The notes under the pieces were generated by a model, which saw nothing but the letters and a program-made list of their open reading frames with translations, was not told the DNA's origin and ran no database searches. 64,000 nucleotides of DNA from Nodularia spumigena CCY9414. GTDB lineage: Bacteria > Cyanobacteriota > Cyanobacteriia > Cyanobacteriales > Nostocaceae. Positions 54,511-62,924 of the stretch are shown piece by piece. Where the stretch lies: positions 2,473,858-2,537,857 of the forward strand of contig NZ_CP007203.1 of the NCBI RefSeq assembly GCF_000340565.2. The letters are read 5' to 3'. How positions within the stretch are numbered: the stretch's first letter is position 1; each line of letters starts with the position of its first letter. Position numbers and translations under genes: made by a program.

Positions 54511-55189
54511 AAAATCTCCTAATTCTTACTTAACTTTAAAAATTTATCATGCTCATCTTACAAATTTTGGAGACAACCAAAATTCTAGGCTCCGTTAAGT
54601 GTAGCTAGAAATACGCCAAATGTTTAGTTTAGGCGATAACTTAGGTGGGCTTCTTTAGGAGACGCGTTCCCGTTCGCTAACGCGAATTCAGCATGATTAT
54701 TTGGCATATTTACGGCGAATTTTAACTAGATGTAACCCCAGTTTCCACTAAAAGTAGATATTTCAGCTTCTAGTGCTTTTGTGTTGCCATTTGAGTAACC
54801 AACCAAAAAGTGCTAAAAGCCAACTCCCCAGCATGATTGTATATCTAAGGGCAAGGTACTTGTCCACAAGTTCGTACTGATTAGCAAGAAGCATCCAGAA
54901 TATATGAGTAAATATATTTATAATTTTCTCAGGTTAATTGTATAAACTCTATTAAGTGCTAATATATAAAAGAGCATTTACGCCGATTAAAATCTTTCCG
55001 AAGTGCTTTGATTACTTGACAAAAATTTCAGGTTTAAGATGATAGGTAACTTTAAACGCTTTCTGTATTCTAGTTTTTGATGTAATTTTTTCAGATGTTA
55101 CCAAAAAATTCCCAATTCAAAACTCAGGAGTAGGGGCAAACAGACAAAGGGAGAACTTTATTTCCAATGCCTAATGCCCCATTCCTGTT
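54511..55189. other. Intergenic region upstream of the actin operon
   Basis: 679 bases without a credible gene. It has the inverted repeat at 54563-54584, a nested-type GC module (GAGACGCGTTCCCGTTCGCT, about 54659-54678) and AT-rich DNA beyond. No run of direct repeats like a classic parC centromere was seen. Confidence 0.55.
54563..54584. promoter_or_regulatory. Inverted repeat upstream of the actin gene
   Basis: AATTTTGG (54563-54570) and CCAAAATT (54577-54584) are perfect inverted 8-base arms with a six-base spacer, 53 bases before the parM-like start codon. It has the size of an operator for a dimeric ribbon-helix-helix protein such as the ParR-like partner, which is speculative. Confidence 0.35.
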
Positions 55190-56323
55190 TTAAACTGTTG
55201 AGGTTAATGACTGCACTCTCGATTCAGATTGCCAGTCTAATGGATTCAAAACCCGATCTTCTAAAGCCATTTTCTCAATTAAACTTGCCAATCTCAGAGC
55301 TTTGAGGGCTTGTTCACCACCTACCGAAGGTTGATTACCACCGTGTACGCAATTGACAAAATGCTCCAATTCTGCACTCAGGGGTTGGACGTTAGTGGTG
55401 TAAACTTTCTCAATCAAGCCATCCTGTCTATACAGCACTTGTCGATGGTCATTGAGAGTGTTGTGATTGGTTTGTCGGTGAATTAAAATTTCATTTTTGA
55501 GAAAATCTGCTTCTGTAAATGAGTTTTTGCAATGAGCCACAATGCGGCGGATTTTCCGGTGCGTGACTTTGCTAGCAGTTAAAGTAGCAACAATACCATT
55601 GGCAAAGCCCAAGGTAGCTGTCACGTAATCTAAATACCCAGAATCCAAAGAACGAGTACCGCTAGCCGTTAACTTCACCACTGGAGAAGCCGCTAGTTCT
55701 AATAACAGGTCAATGTCGTGGATCATTAAATCCAGCACTACGGAAACATCATTGGCCCTGTCTGAGTAAGGACTCATGCGATGAGCTTCTAGAGCCAGCA
55801 AATTTTCGGTTTTCAGAACTTTACTCAGTTCTTTAAATGCTGGATTGAAACGTTCAATATGACCCACTTGCAAAATGCACTGAGAATCAGCCGCAGCATT
55901 TACTAGGGATTCTGCTTCAGAAATGCTGGCAGCAATGGGCTTTTCAATCAAAACATGAATTCCGGCCAATAGACAGTTGATGCCTACTGCGTAATGCATT
56001 CGGGTGGGAACTGCAATACAAACTGCTTCCACATGGGGTAGCAGGTCACAGTAATCTTCAAAAAAATGTCCCTTATATTTACTAGCTGTTTCTAAGCCTC
56101 GTTCAACATTAATATCTGACACACCCACCAGTTCAACATCTTTCATGGAACTCAGTATGCGAGCGTGATGTTGTCCCATGTTACCCACCCCAATTACGCC
56201 TATGCGAATCGGTTTTGGTTGATTTCGCTGTGTATATGAATTTGGTTCTGCCACTGAAATGCTATTTTGCACTATTATTCTCTCCTCCACCACCAAATTT
56301 AGAGACGCTACGGCCGTTGGCAT
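55190..56323 (-). CDS. Gfo/Idh/MocA family oxidoreductase
   Basis: NAD(P)-dependent dehydrogenase, probably of a sugar or nucleotide sugar. After a 40-residue disordered head, the Rossmann motif is 'IGVIGVGNMGQHHARIL' (GVGNMG at about 43-48), then 'VAVPTRMHY', 'EKPIAASISEAESL' (the EKP motif with catalytic Lys) and 'QVGHIERFNPAF'. The C-terminal half is the Gfo-type beta-sheet domain. 377 residues from the ATG; a GTG 17 codons later has a better ribosome site (GGAGGAGAG) and may be the true start. It stands alone. Substrate unknown. Confidence 0.85.
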   Translation of the reverse strand: MPTAVASLNLVVEERIIVQNSISVAEPNSYTQRNQPKPIRIGVIGVGNMGQHHARILSSMKDVELVGVSDINVERGLETASKYKGHFFEDYCDLLPHVEAVCIAVPTRMHYAVGINCLLAGIHVLIEKPIAASISEAESLVNAAADSQCILQVGHIERFNPAFKELSKVLKTENLLALEAHRMSPYSDRANDVSVVLDLMIHDIDLLLELAASPVVKLTASGTRSLDSGYLDYVTATLGFANGIVATLTASKVTHRKIRRIVAHCKNSFTEADFLKNEILIHRQTNHNTLNDHRQVLYRQDGLIEKVYTTNVQPLSAELEHFVNCVHGGNQPSVGGEQALKALRLASLIEKMALEDRVLNPLDWQSESRVQSLTSTV

Positions 56324-56890
56324 TTATACTTGAAAGCCAGTTATGCTCTGTCGAAAACCATCCAGATGGTAACATAGAGGCTACATTTATGAAGAATTTC
56401 AAAGTTTGTATTCAGTTCCCGAAATTTGGCTTTTTTTGGATATTCAATTGTAAATTGATCAATTTTTTGTTCTTTACATAAAATATGATATGCCTTTTTA
56501 TTGACTTTATAAACCCATAAAGACGTAAGTAATAACTCATAAAAACCGTTGGGCAATTAATCATCGGGATCAATATTTAACTTGGCATCATTCAAAAATA
56601 ATATGGTTTTGTTATCAAAAATACAGAAATTTGAAAAAACTGCCCTGTCATGGTTTTATGGGATGTTTGACGCTATGGCTAGGGCTGAAACACTCAAACA
56701 ATTTTTGCATAATTATCTGTAACTTTTACATATTAATTTTCCAGGGGCTGGTATGGACAATTTTTTTTGGCTATGGTAAGCACAGTAAAAACCGCCATAA
56801 CCAAAATGGGTTTAGGAGGACTGTAGCATTGTTTTTGGCATTTTGTGGAAGTGTAATTTGGCGATGGGAAATTTAAAAGTTGAAACTGAG
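56324..56890. other. Intergenic region before queC
   Basis: AT-rich region of about 560 bases between divergent genes. I found no convincing ORF, tRNA or hairpin terminator. I looked for a preQ1 riboswitch core near queC and did not find one. Confidence 0.55.
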
Positions 56891-57568
56891 ATGAAAGCTG
56901 TAATTCTATTGTCTGGAGGATTAGACTCTTCGACAGTTTTGTATCAAGCCAAAGCTGATGGTTATGAATGTCATCCAATTTCTTTTGATTACCAGCAGCG
57001 ACATCGGCGAGAGTTGCACTCAGCTTTCTTGGTGGCTCAAACACTGGGGGTAGTTAAACATCAGGTTGTCAATTTTGATTTAAGACTATGGGGCGGTTCG
57101 GCACTGACAGATGAAACGATTAATTTACCCCAAGAGCGATCGCTTGATGAGATGTCGCAAAATATTCCAGTCACCTACGTACCTGCACGTAATACGATCT
57201 TTTTAAGCTTTGCCCTGGGTTATGCTGAAGCGATCGCAGCCCAACGGGTCTACATTGGTGTTAACGCTCTAGATTACTCTGGATATCCTGATTGCCGTCC
57301 CGACTACATCCAGGCGATGCAGAAAGTTTTTCAGCTTGGAACCAAACAAGGACGGGAGGGCAACCCCATCAAAATTGTTGCACCCCTAATTGATTTGAAA
57401 AAAACCGAAATCATCCAACTTGGCAACCAATTGGGAGTTCCTTGGGAGCTTACTTGGTCTTGCTATGCAGGTAGCGATGTTGCTTGCGGTGTCTGTGATT
57501 CTTGTCGTTTAAGGCTAGCAGCTTTTGCCGAATTGGGGTTAAAAGACCCATTGCCATATAGTCCGTAG
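56891..57568 (+). CDS. queC: 7-cyano-7-deazaguanine synthase QueC
   Basis: Converts 7-carboxy-7-deazaguanine to preQ0 using ATP and ammonia in queuosine synthesis. The PP-loop 'LLSGGLDSSTVLYQAKADG' (cited as SGGLDSS) opens the protein, 'VTYVPARNTIFLS' and 'GVNALDYSGYPDCRP' follow, and the structural zinc is held by four cysteines in 'CYAGSDVACGVCDSC'. ATG 56891 gives 225 residues, the usual size; an ATG at 56864 would add nine. The stop is followed directly by the minisatellite. No other queuosine genes are adjacent. Confidence 0.95.
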   Translation: MKAVILLSGGLDSSTVLYQAKADGYECHPISFDYQQRHRRELHSAFLVAQTLGVVKHQVVNFDLRLWGGSALTDETINLPQERSLDEMSQNIPVTYVPARNTIFLSFALGYAEAIAAQRVYIGVNALDYSGYPDCRPDYIQAMQKVFQLGTKQGREGNPIKIVAPLIDLKKTEIIQLGNQLGVPWELTWSCYAGSDVACGVCDSCRLRLAAFAELGLKDPLPYSP

Positions 57569-57582
57569 AGAGTGGCGGGGGA

Positions 57583-58000
57583 GAAGAGGCAGGGGTGCAG
57601 GGTGCAGGGTGCAGGGGGGAGAAGAGGCAGGGGTGCAGGGTGCAGGGTGCAGGGGGGAGAAGAGGCAGGGGTGCAGGGTGCAGGGTGCAGGGGGGAGAAG
57701 AGGCAGGGGTGCAGGGTGCAGGGTGCAGGGGGGAGAAGAGGCAGGGGTGCAGGGTGCAGGGTGCAGGGGGGAGAAGAGGCAGGGGTGCAGGGTGCAGGGT
57801 GCAGGGGGGAGAAGAGGCAGGGGTGCAGGGTGCAGGGTGCAGGGGGGAGAAGAGGCAGGGGTGCAGGGTGCAGGGTGCAGGGGGGAGAAGAGGCAGGGGT
57901 GCAGGGTGCAGGGTGCAGGGGGGAGAAGAGGCAGGGGTGCAGGGTGCAGGGTGCAGGGGGGAGAAGAGGCAGGGGTGCAGGGTGCAGGGTGCAGGGGGGA
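57583..58000. repeat. 11-copy 38-bp minisatellite
   Basis: GAAGAGGCAGGGG begins at 57583, 57621, 57659 and so on to 57963, every 38 bases. The unit contains three GGGTGCA triplets and a G6 run. Eleven copies (418 bp) are nearly identical, so the array is young or homogenised. It ends in GAAGACGGTGGTAACTTCCC, as in the short copy at 14099-14184. Since 38 is not a multiple of three, spurious ORFs appear in several frames on both strands. Confidence 0.95.
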
Positions 58001-58016
58001 GAAGACGGTGGTAACT

Positions 58017-58117
58017 TCCCAATGACCAATGACCAATGACCAATGACCAATGACCAATGACTAATGACCAATGACCAATGACCAATGACCAATGACCAAT
58101 GACCAATGACCAATGAC
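58017..58117. repeat. CAATGAC heptamer tandem array
   Basis: About 14 copies of the heptamer AATGACC follow the minisatellite, with a single variant (CTAATGA). The run ends a few bases before the stop codon of the CNNM/CorC gene at 58120. This is an STRR-type array. Confidence 0.92.
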
Positions 58118-58119
58118 CA

Positions 58120-59493
58120 TTATTTTGCTTCTAAGCGTCGCACTTGAATTTGATGCAGGCGTGGTCCGACGGCTGACACTACGGTAAATTCCAGATTTTC
58201 ATAGTAGAAGGTTTCGTCTTTGACGGGAATTTTCTGTAATTGATACAGCACAAAACCACCCAAGGTTTGGTAATCCTTTGTTAGGGGTAAGTTGAGATGT
58301 AAAACTTCGTTGAGGTCTTCGAGGTTGATTTGGGCTTGCACTAAAAATGTGTTGTTGTCTAACATTTCCACCAGCAAGTCGTCGATGTTGTCCGGTTCGC
58401 CTGCGTTACCAATAATTTCGGCTATGACATCTTGGATTGTCACCAATCCCACAGTACCGCCAAATTCATTGACAACTATCACCATAGCGGGCTTTTCTTG
58501 CTGCATCATAGGTAATAGTTCACTCAAAGGCGTTTGTTCTGGTACAAACCGGGCGTGACGCATCCAAGGTTGGATATTTGCTTCTGGAGTCAGTTTCCCC
58601 ATTGCCAAGGGTTGTGCCAAATCTTTAAAATAAACTATACCGCGAATGTCATCTAAAGACTCTCCAATAATGGGATAGCGCGAGTGTCCAGTAGAGATCA
58701 TTTCCTGAAGTAAGGTCTGGAAAGTGGCATCTTTTGATAAGGCGACAATGCTAGTTCGGGGAGTCATGACTTCTTCGGCTATGACATCGCCAAACTCAAA
58801 GACATTATTCAGCAATTTTCTCTCTGAAAGCTGTAAACCAGTTGATTCTCGTTCTGTGGAGATGATGAGCTGTAATTCCTCTGGAGTCACAGGCGATCGC
58901 CAACTTTGTCCCGTGTATTCAATGCCAAAAAGCCGCAACAAAAATCGGGTTGATTGGTTGAGAATCCAGATAAAGGGGTTAAAAAAGCGGACAATTGCTT
59001 TAACTGAAGGCCCCAAAAATCTCGCCAAATCCTCCGAATACAACATAGCTACTGATTTAGGACATAGTTCACCTAAAACAATTTGCAGATAAGCTATCAA
59101 AAAAAAGGCGATGGGAATTGATAGGGAATGAGCGAGAAAATTACTCATCTCTAAGGGTAAAGGCCAGGTTTTTAGCCATGACTTCACCAGGACGACAATG
59201 GAACTTTCGCCAATCCATCCCAACGCCAAACTAGAAAGGGTAATACCTAACTGAGTTGTAGATAATAATCTTTCAATACTACGTTGTAGTCCTTCAACAG
59301 CGATCGCCGGAATATCTCCAGCCTTAACCAGTTGATGAATACGCGATCGCCTGACTGTCACCATTGAAAACTCTGCCGTCACAAAAAAAGCATTGATAGC
59401 AATCAGCAATAGCACTGATAACAATCTCAGCCCCACATCCGTCCAAACTAAGCTAGAAAAACCAATCACAGCCAAAGCTCGTGTAAAAATCAC
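58120..59493 (-). CDS. CNNM/CorC (HlyC-type) membrane protein with CBS domains
   Basis: 457 residues. Three to four membrane helices in DUF21 (residues 15-180) with 'FFVTAEFSMVTVRRSR' and 'SLALGWIGE'; a CBS pair at about 210-340 ('MTPRTSIVALSKDATFQTLL', 'GHSRYPIIGESLDDIRGIVYF' in part); and a CorC_HlyC domain at 365-450 with 'GGTVGLVTIQDVIAEIIG' (cited in part: GLVTIQDVIAEI). Relatives act in magnesium or cobalt efflux. The start is GTG 59493, preceded by GGGGGC. It ends about 3 bases after the heptamer array. Old annotation as hemolysin is misleading. Confidence 0.9.
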   Translation of the reverse strand: MIFTRALAVIGFSSLVWTDVGLRLLSVLLLIAINAFFVTAEFSMVTVRRSRIHQLVKAGDIPAIAVEGLQRSIERLLSTTQLGITLSSLALGWIGESSIVVLVKSWLKTWPLPLEMSNFLAHSLSIPIAFFLIAYLQIVLGELCPKSVAMLYSEDLARFLGPSVKAIVRFFNPFIWILNQSTRFLLRLFGIEYTGQSWRSPVTPEELQLIISTERESTGLQLSERKLLNNVFEFGDVIAEEVMTPRTSIVALSKDATFQTLLQEMISTGHSRYPIIGESLDDIRGIVYFKDLAQPLAMGKLTPEANIQPWMRHARFVPEQTPLSELLPMMQQEKPAMVIVVNEFGGTVGLVTIQDVIAEIIGNAGEPDNIDDLLVEMLDNNTFLVQAQINLEDLNEVLHLNLPLTKDYQTLGGFVLYQLQKIPVKDETFYYENLEFTVVSAVGPRLHQIQVRRLEAK

Positions 59494-59567
59494 GCCCCCA
59501 TTTTGGAATTAGGTATTGAGTATTGGACAATCATCTTCACCAATCCCCAGTCCCCAATCCCCATCAT

Positions 59568-60269
59568 CTACCTTTCTACAGGAACATTTAACACCTCTAG
59601 CTTTAATCTTTGAGCCGGATAATCTGTCAGAGACAGGGATATCTTATTCACATCATCGAGCAAAGCCGTAGGAATAATTACCGTACCGGAAACAATTGGG
59701 CTATCAGGAGTTAATTCTGTTGGTAAACCCTCTGTGCTAGCACTCAGGGTTCGTCCTTTGTCGTCGCTAACATCCAAAAAACTATACAAAAAGCGCACAG
59801 AATCAGTACCTTTATTCTGCATATTCACTCTCATGAGTAAATCACCCCCAGAGTAGCGAACAGATTGCACAGCAAAAGTTACACCCTCACTCTCGGCGGT
59901 AACTGGAAAACCTGGTTGGAGTTTTTCTGCAACCACTGCTGGGGGTTTTTCCTGGGGCTTCTGCTTACTGCTTCTGGTTTCCTCGTCATATTCGTCTAAT
60001 TTTTCTGATTTAGCCGCCTTGGTCTTACCCTCAATTCGAGCCTTGACAATTTTGAGGATTTCATCTTCTTTCAAGAGTGCGACCCCTAACTGTTGAGAGT
60101 TATTGGTCTTACTGCTACGAAATTTAGTCGTGGGGCGGCCATCTGGTGTTGATACACCTTTGAGCGCTGAACTCCCCATCTCGAAACCGAAAAACGCACT
60201 CACAGAACCTGCACCCAGCATCAGGATTAACAATATTAAAGTTAAAAGTACAGTGGAATTTATTTTCAT
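59568..60269 (-). CDS. Hypothetical exported protein
   Basis: 233 residues from ATG 60269. A hydrophobic helix ('TVLLTLILLILMLGAGSVSAFFG') with a possible cleavage after 'VSA' is a signal peptide or anchor. The middle (50-120) is charged and disordered. Residues 125-230 form a beta-rich domain ('VTFAVQSVRYSGGDLLMRVN', 'NKGTDSVRFLYSFLDVSDD'), similar in style to DUF4352 extracytoplasmic Ig-like domains. No catalytic residues identified. It precedes the CorC gene by about 75 bases and may share its transcript. Confidence 0.65.
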   Translation of the reverse strand: MKINSTVLLTLILLILMLGAGSVSAFFGFEMGSSALKGVSTPDGRPTTKFRSSKTNNSQQLGVALLKEDEILKIVKARIEGKTKAAKSEKLDEYDEETRSSKQKPQEKPPAVVAEKLQPGFPVTAESEGVTFAVQSVRYSGGDLLMRVNMQNKGTDSVRFLYSFLDVSDDKGRTLSASTEGLPTELTPDSPIVSGTVIIPTALLDDVNKISLSLTDYPAQRLKLEVLNVPVER

Positions 60270-60470
60270 TGCTGACAAGCTATTACGAAAAATGCTGCCC
60301 TATTCTAAGCGTATTAAAGATTAAAAGTATTGAAGCTATGTTCCGAAATCCTTAAAGGAACTTAATCAATAATAGTCTGCACTATTTCTGATAATATATG
60401 TAATATGAATATCTGATAAATTCTTATCGAGTTCACACAAAGCGTACAATTATGCTACAATAGAAATCGA

Positions 60471-60543
60471 CCAGGGTTGGCCGAGCGGTTGAGGCAGCAA
60501 ACTCATAATTTGCCCAAGGCAGGTTCAACTCCTGCACCCTGGA
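60471..60543 (+). tRNA. trnI-CAU: tRNA-Ile(CAU), read as AUA after lysidine modification
   Basis: All arms fold: acceptor CCAGGGT (60471-60477) with ACCCTGG (60536-60542); D arm GCC...GGC; anticodon stem GCAAA/TTTGC with loop CTCATAA (anticodon CAT 60504-60506); five-base variable loop; T arm GCAGG/CCTGC with loop TTCAACT; discriminator A 60543. CCA is not encoded. The D-arm and the CTCATAA context match chloroplast trnI-CAU more than elongator tRNA-Met, so isoleucine is the better call; the C34 would be converted to lysidine by TilS. Confidence 0.85.
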
Positions 60544-60697
60544 TTTTATGATTCTGATTAGAGACGCTTAATTACGTCTCTACAAGTAATCTTGGAGGTA
60601 GGAACTAACAAATAAAAAAATACCCCTAAATTGCTTGTGGAACGGGCAAAGATGCCCGCTAATCACCAAGTGTGGCAGTATTTCAGCACTTTTACCG

Positions 60698-61126
60698 TTA
60701 TTTCATCGATTCAAATCGGAACTCAGTGCCAACTCTCAGCTTTTCCGCATTCAAGCGAGGAGACATCAGCAAAGATGTGTCATAAGGATTGGGTAAATCT
60801 GGAGTCCGCAGATAGGGGTCATTGCTTACCTGCTGTTTCATGACATCACGGTAGAGAGTGTTAAGTAACTCAGCATCGCGGGCAATTTCGTTTTCTGGGA
60901 AAGAATTACGGAAAACCGAACCAGAACCCATAAGTGATTCTAGCTGACGCTTGGGGGTGCTATTCTCGTAGAAGTTGCGATCGTTTTGAAAAAAAGCTCG
61001 CTCAAATGTATCATTTGTAGTTTCATAATTGGGTGTTTCTGTCTCAGCAACTACAACAGCAGGAAAAGCCACACCAGAAACTAGCAACGCCAATAAACCA
61101 CCAAAGGTTTTAAAATTAATACCCAT
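60698..61126 (-). CDS. Hypothetical secreted protein
   Basis: 142 residues. A signal peptide with cleavage near 'AVVVA|ETE' is clear; the mature part is short, polar and rich in Asn, Arg and Phe ('FERAFFQNDRNFYENSTPKRQ' in part, 'NSFPENEIARDAELLNTLYRDV'). No domain recognised. AGGAG lies nine bases before the ATG. The gene is flanked by tRNA-Ile on one side and, divergently, pyrE about 100 bases away. Probably periplasmic or lumenal. Confidence 0.72.
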   Translation of the reverse strand: MGINFKTFGGLLALLVSGVAFPAVVVAETETPNYETTNDTFERAFFQNDRNFYENSTPKRQLESLMGSGSVFRNSFPENEIARDAELLNTLYRDVMKQQVSNDPYLRTPDLPNPYDTSLLMSPRLNAEKLRVGTEFRFESMK

Positions 61127-61226
61127 ATTCTGTACTCCTCAACTTTTGGGCGATCGTAACTTATGCTTAATTTCAGAACTCTGATTAGTTCAACCTTTGG
61201 TGTAACATAATTTTGCCTGTTTTGTA

Positions 61227-61844
61227 ATGACGTATACTACTGAAACCTTTACCCAATCAGATAGTGCAGCTACTACTGACCTGACAACCCTGCACGACAA
61301 ACTACTAAATTTATTTTGCCAACTCGCTTATCAAGAGGGTGATTTTGTCCTTTCTTCAGGACAAAGCAGTTCTTACTACATTAATGGTAAGCAGGTAACT
61401 CTTCATCCCCAAGGGGCTTTAGCCATTGGTCGTATTCTTTTATCCCTGTTACCTACAGAGACTCAAGCTGTAGCCGGTTTAACATTGGGTGCTGATCCCA
61501 TTGTGTCAGCCGTGAGTGTGGTTTCTGCTTATGAAAATCGCCCCATACCAGCGCTGATTATTCGGAAAGAAGCCAAAGGTCATGGGACAAGGGCTTATAT
61601 TGAGGGGCCAAATTTGCCAGAAGGTGCAAAAGTCATCGTTTTGGAAGATGTGGTGACAACGGGGAAATCAGCGATGACAGCCGTTGAGCGTCTTCGGGAA
61701 GCTGGTTATACGGTTGATACCGTAATTACACTTGTAGACCGACTACAAGGTGGCGCAGAGTTTTATCAGTCAGTGGGGTTGAACTTTAAGACGGTATTCA
61801 CAATTGCTGACCTTCAAAAACGGTATCAACAATTAGCTAATTAG
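61227..61844 (+). CDS. pyrE: Orotate phosphoribosyltransferase PyrE
   Basis: Adds ribose-5-phosphate from PRPP to orotate in pyrimidine synthesis. The PRPP loop is 'VIVLEDVVTTGKSAM'; 'FVLSSGQSSSYYINGKQV' and 'LTLGADPIVSAV' are PyrE substrate elements, and 'IRKEAKGHGT' is the flexible catalytic loop. 205 residues, slightly longer than E. coli at the N terminus (a 20-residue polar extension). A perfect hairpin terminator follows the stop at 61852-61876. Not linked to other pyr genes. Confidence 0.95.
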   Translation: MTYTTETFTQSDSAATTDLTTLHDKLLNLFCQLAYQEGDFVLSSGQSSSYYINGKQVTLHPQGALAIGRILLSLLPTETQAVAGLTLGADPIVSAVSVVSAYENRPIPALIIRKEAKGHGTRAYIEGPNLPEGAKVIVLEDVVTTGKSAMTAVERLREAGYTVDTVITLVDRLQGGAEFYQSVGLNFKTVFTIADLQKRYQQLAN

Positions 61845-61851
61845 TCAGGGG

Positions 61852-61876
61852 ATGAGAGTCGCAGCGCGACTCTCAT
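61852..61876 (+). terminator. Hairpin after pyrE
   Basis: ATGAGAGTCGC (61852-61862) and GCGACTCTCAT (61866-61876) are perfect inverted 11-base arms with a three-base loop, eight bases beyond the pyrE stop. There is no long T run, but the stem is very stable. Confidence 0.75.
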
Positions 61877-62029
61877 AACACAATTTTGAATATTTTTATC
61901 TAATACTTGTAGAAGCATCTAAGTAAAATTCTGGTGATTTAGCTCGTAGTAACGGCTTAAGCCCTTAATTCAGGACTAAAGTCCTGACTACAAACCTTTA
62001 ATTATTTACGCCGACTTACTTACAACACC

Positions 62030-62875
62030 ATGACAAAATCCGCAGATGTCAGCACAAAACGTTTGATTAGCCTCGCACCTGATAACTGGGTAAAATGGGT
62101 AACGCAAATTCCCGATATTACAGCACAGGAAATACTCAACTCAGAATTTCAGTGGATAAGTCGAGAAAGTGATGTTTTAATTCGTGCTAAAAGTCCCCAG
62201 TACGGCAATTTTCTGGTTCTCAATGAATTACAACTGCGTCCCACATTGGATATGCCTCGGAGAATGCGTGCTTATGCAGCACTTGCAGAAGAAAAATATA
62301 AATTGCTAACATATCCTGTGTTAATCAACATTCTCAAAACTACAAATGCAGAAATCTCTACAACTTATGAATCAAATATTGCTGGTTTGCGGGCAATTCA
62401 AGATTATCGCGTGATTAATTTGTGGGAAGTTGATGTAAATATTGCTTTTGAACAACCCCTACCATCTTTGCTTCCATTTGTGCCAATTCTCAAAGGTGGT
62501 GAAAATGAGTCTACAATTCGAGAAGCGCTACAAATACTCAGGGCTGATGAACAATTAAATCAACTTGAGACGGTGTTAGCATTTTTTGCTACTTTTGTAT
62601 TAGATAGCGCCTTAGTTCAGGAAATCATGAGGTGGGATATGGCTGTATTACGCGAATCGCCTTGGTATAAAGAAATTGAGCAGCGTGGAGTAGAACAAGG
62701 ACGAAGGGAAGAGCTATTTTTGAGTATTGAGATGTTACTAGAGATGAAGTTTGGCAACGAAGGTTTGGAGTTGATGCCGACCATCTCTCAAGTGAATGAT
62801 TTGGAGCGATTGAAATCATTTCAACAGGCAATTAAAACTGCTAATACAGTGGAAGATTTGCGAGAGATTTTGTAA
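62030..62875 (+). CDS. Rpn-like PD-(D/E)XK nuclease family protein with C-terminal DUF4351-like tail
   Basis: 281 residues. The N-terminal half resembles Rpn/transposase-like nucleases: 'DVLIRAKS', 'FLVLNELQLRP' (candidate D-x-E-x-Q/K set), 'YPVLINIL'. The C terminus (about 225-281: 'LFLSIEMLLEMKFG', 'NDLERLKSFQQAIKTANTVE') matches the helical tail I know as DUF4351 in cyanobacterial Rpn proteins. The catalytic lysine is replaced by Gln in 'ELQL', so activity is uncertain. Such genes are abundant in cyanobacteria and often linked to mobile DNA. No transposase nearby. Confidence 0.72.
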   Translation: MTKSADVSTKRLISLAPDNWVKWVTQIPDITAQEILNSEFQWISRESDVLIRAKSPQYGNFLVLNELQLRPTLDMPRRMRAYAALAEEKYKLLTYPVLINILKTTNAEISTTYESNIAGLRAIQDYRVINLWEVDVNIAFEQPLPSLLPFVPILKGGENESTIREALQILRADEQLNQLETVLAFFATFVLDSALVQEIMRWDMAVLRESPWYKEIEQRGVEQGRREELFLSIEMLLEMKFGNEGLELMPTISQVNDLERLKSFQQAIKTANTVEDLREIL

Positions 62876-62924
62876 TGCGCTCTCCCTTTTTCTACTGCAT
62901 AATAATTTAGCAAACCTTCTATCT

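Noticed and set aside
56640-56890. preQ1 riboswitch upstream of queC
   Set aside because: The short preQ1-I core was not found; region is plain AT-rich DNA.
57583-58000. CRISPR array
   Set aside because: The units are directly joined without unique spacers, and no cas genes are present.
57450-58113. Several long open frames on both strands across the minisatellite, rich in Pro/Cys/His or Gly/Arg
   Set aside because: They are created by a 38-base repeat read in different frames; no start signals, no sequence like a protein family.
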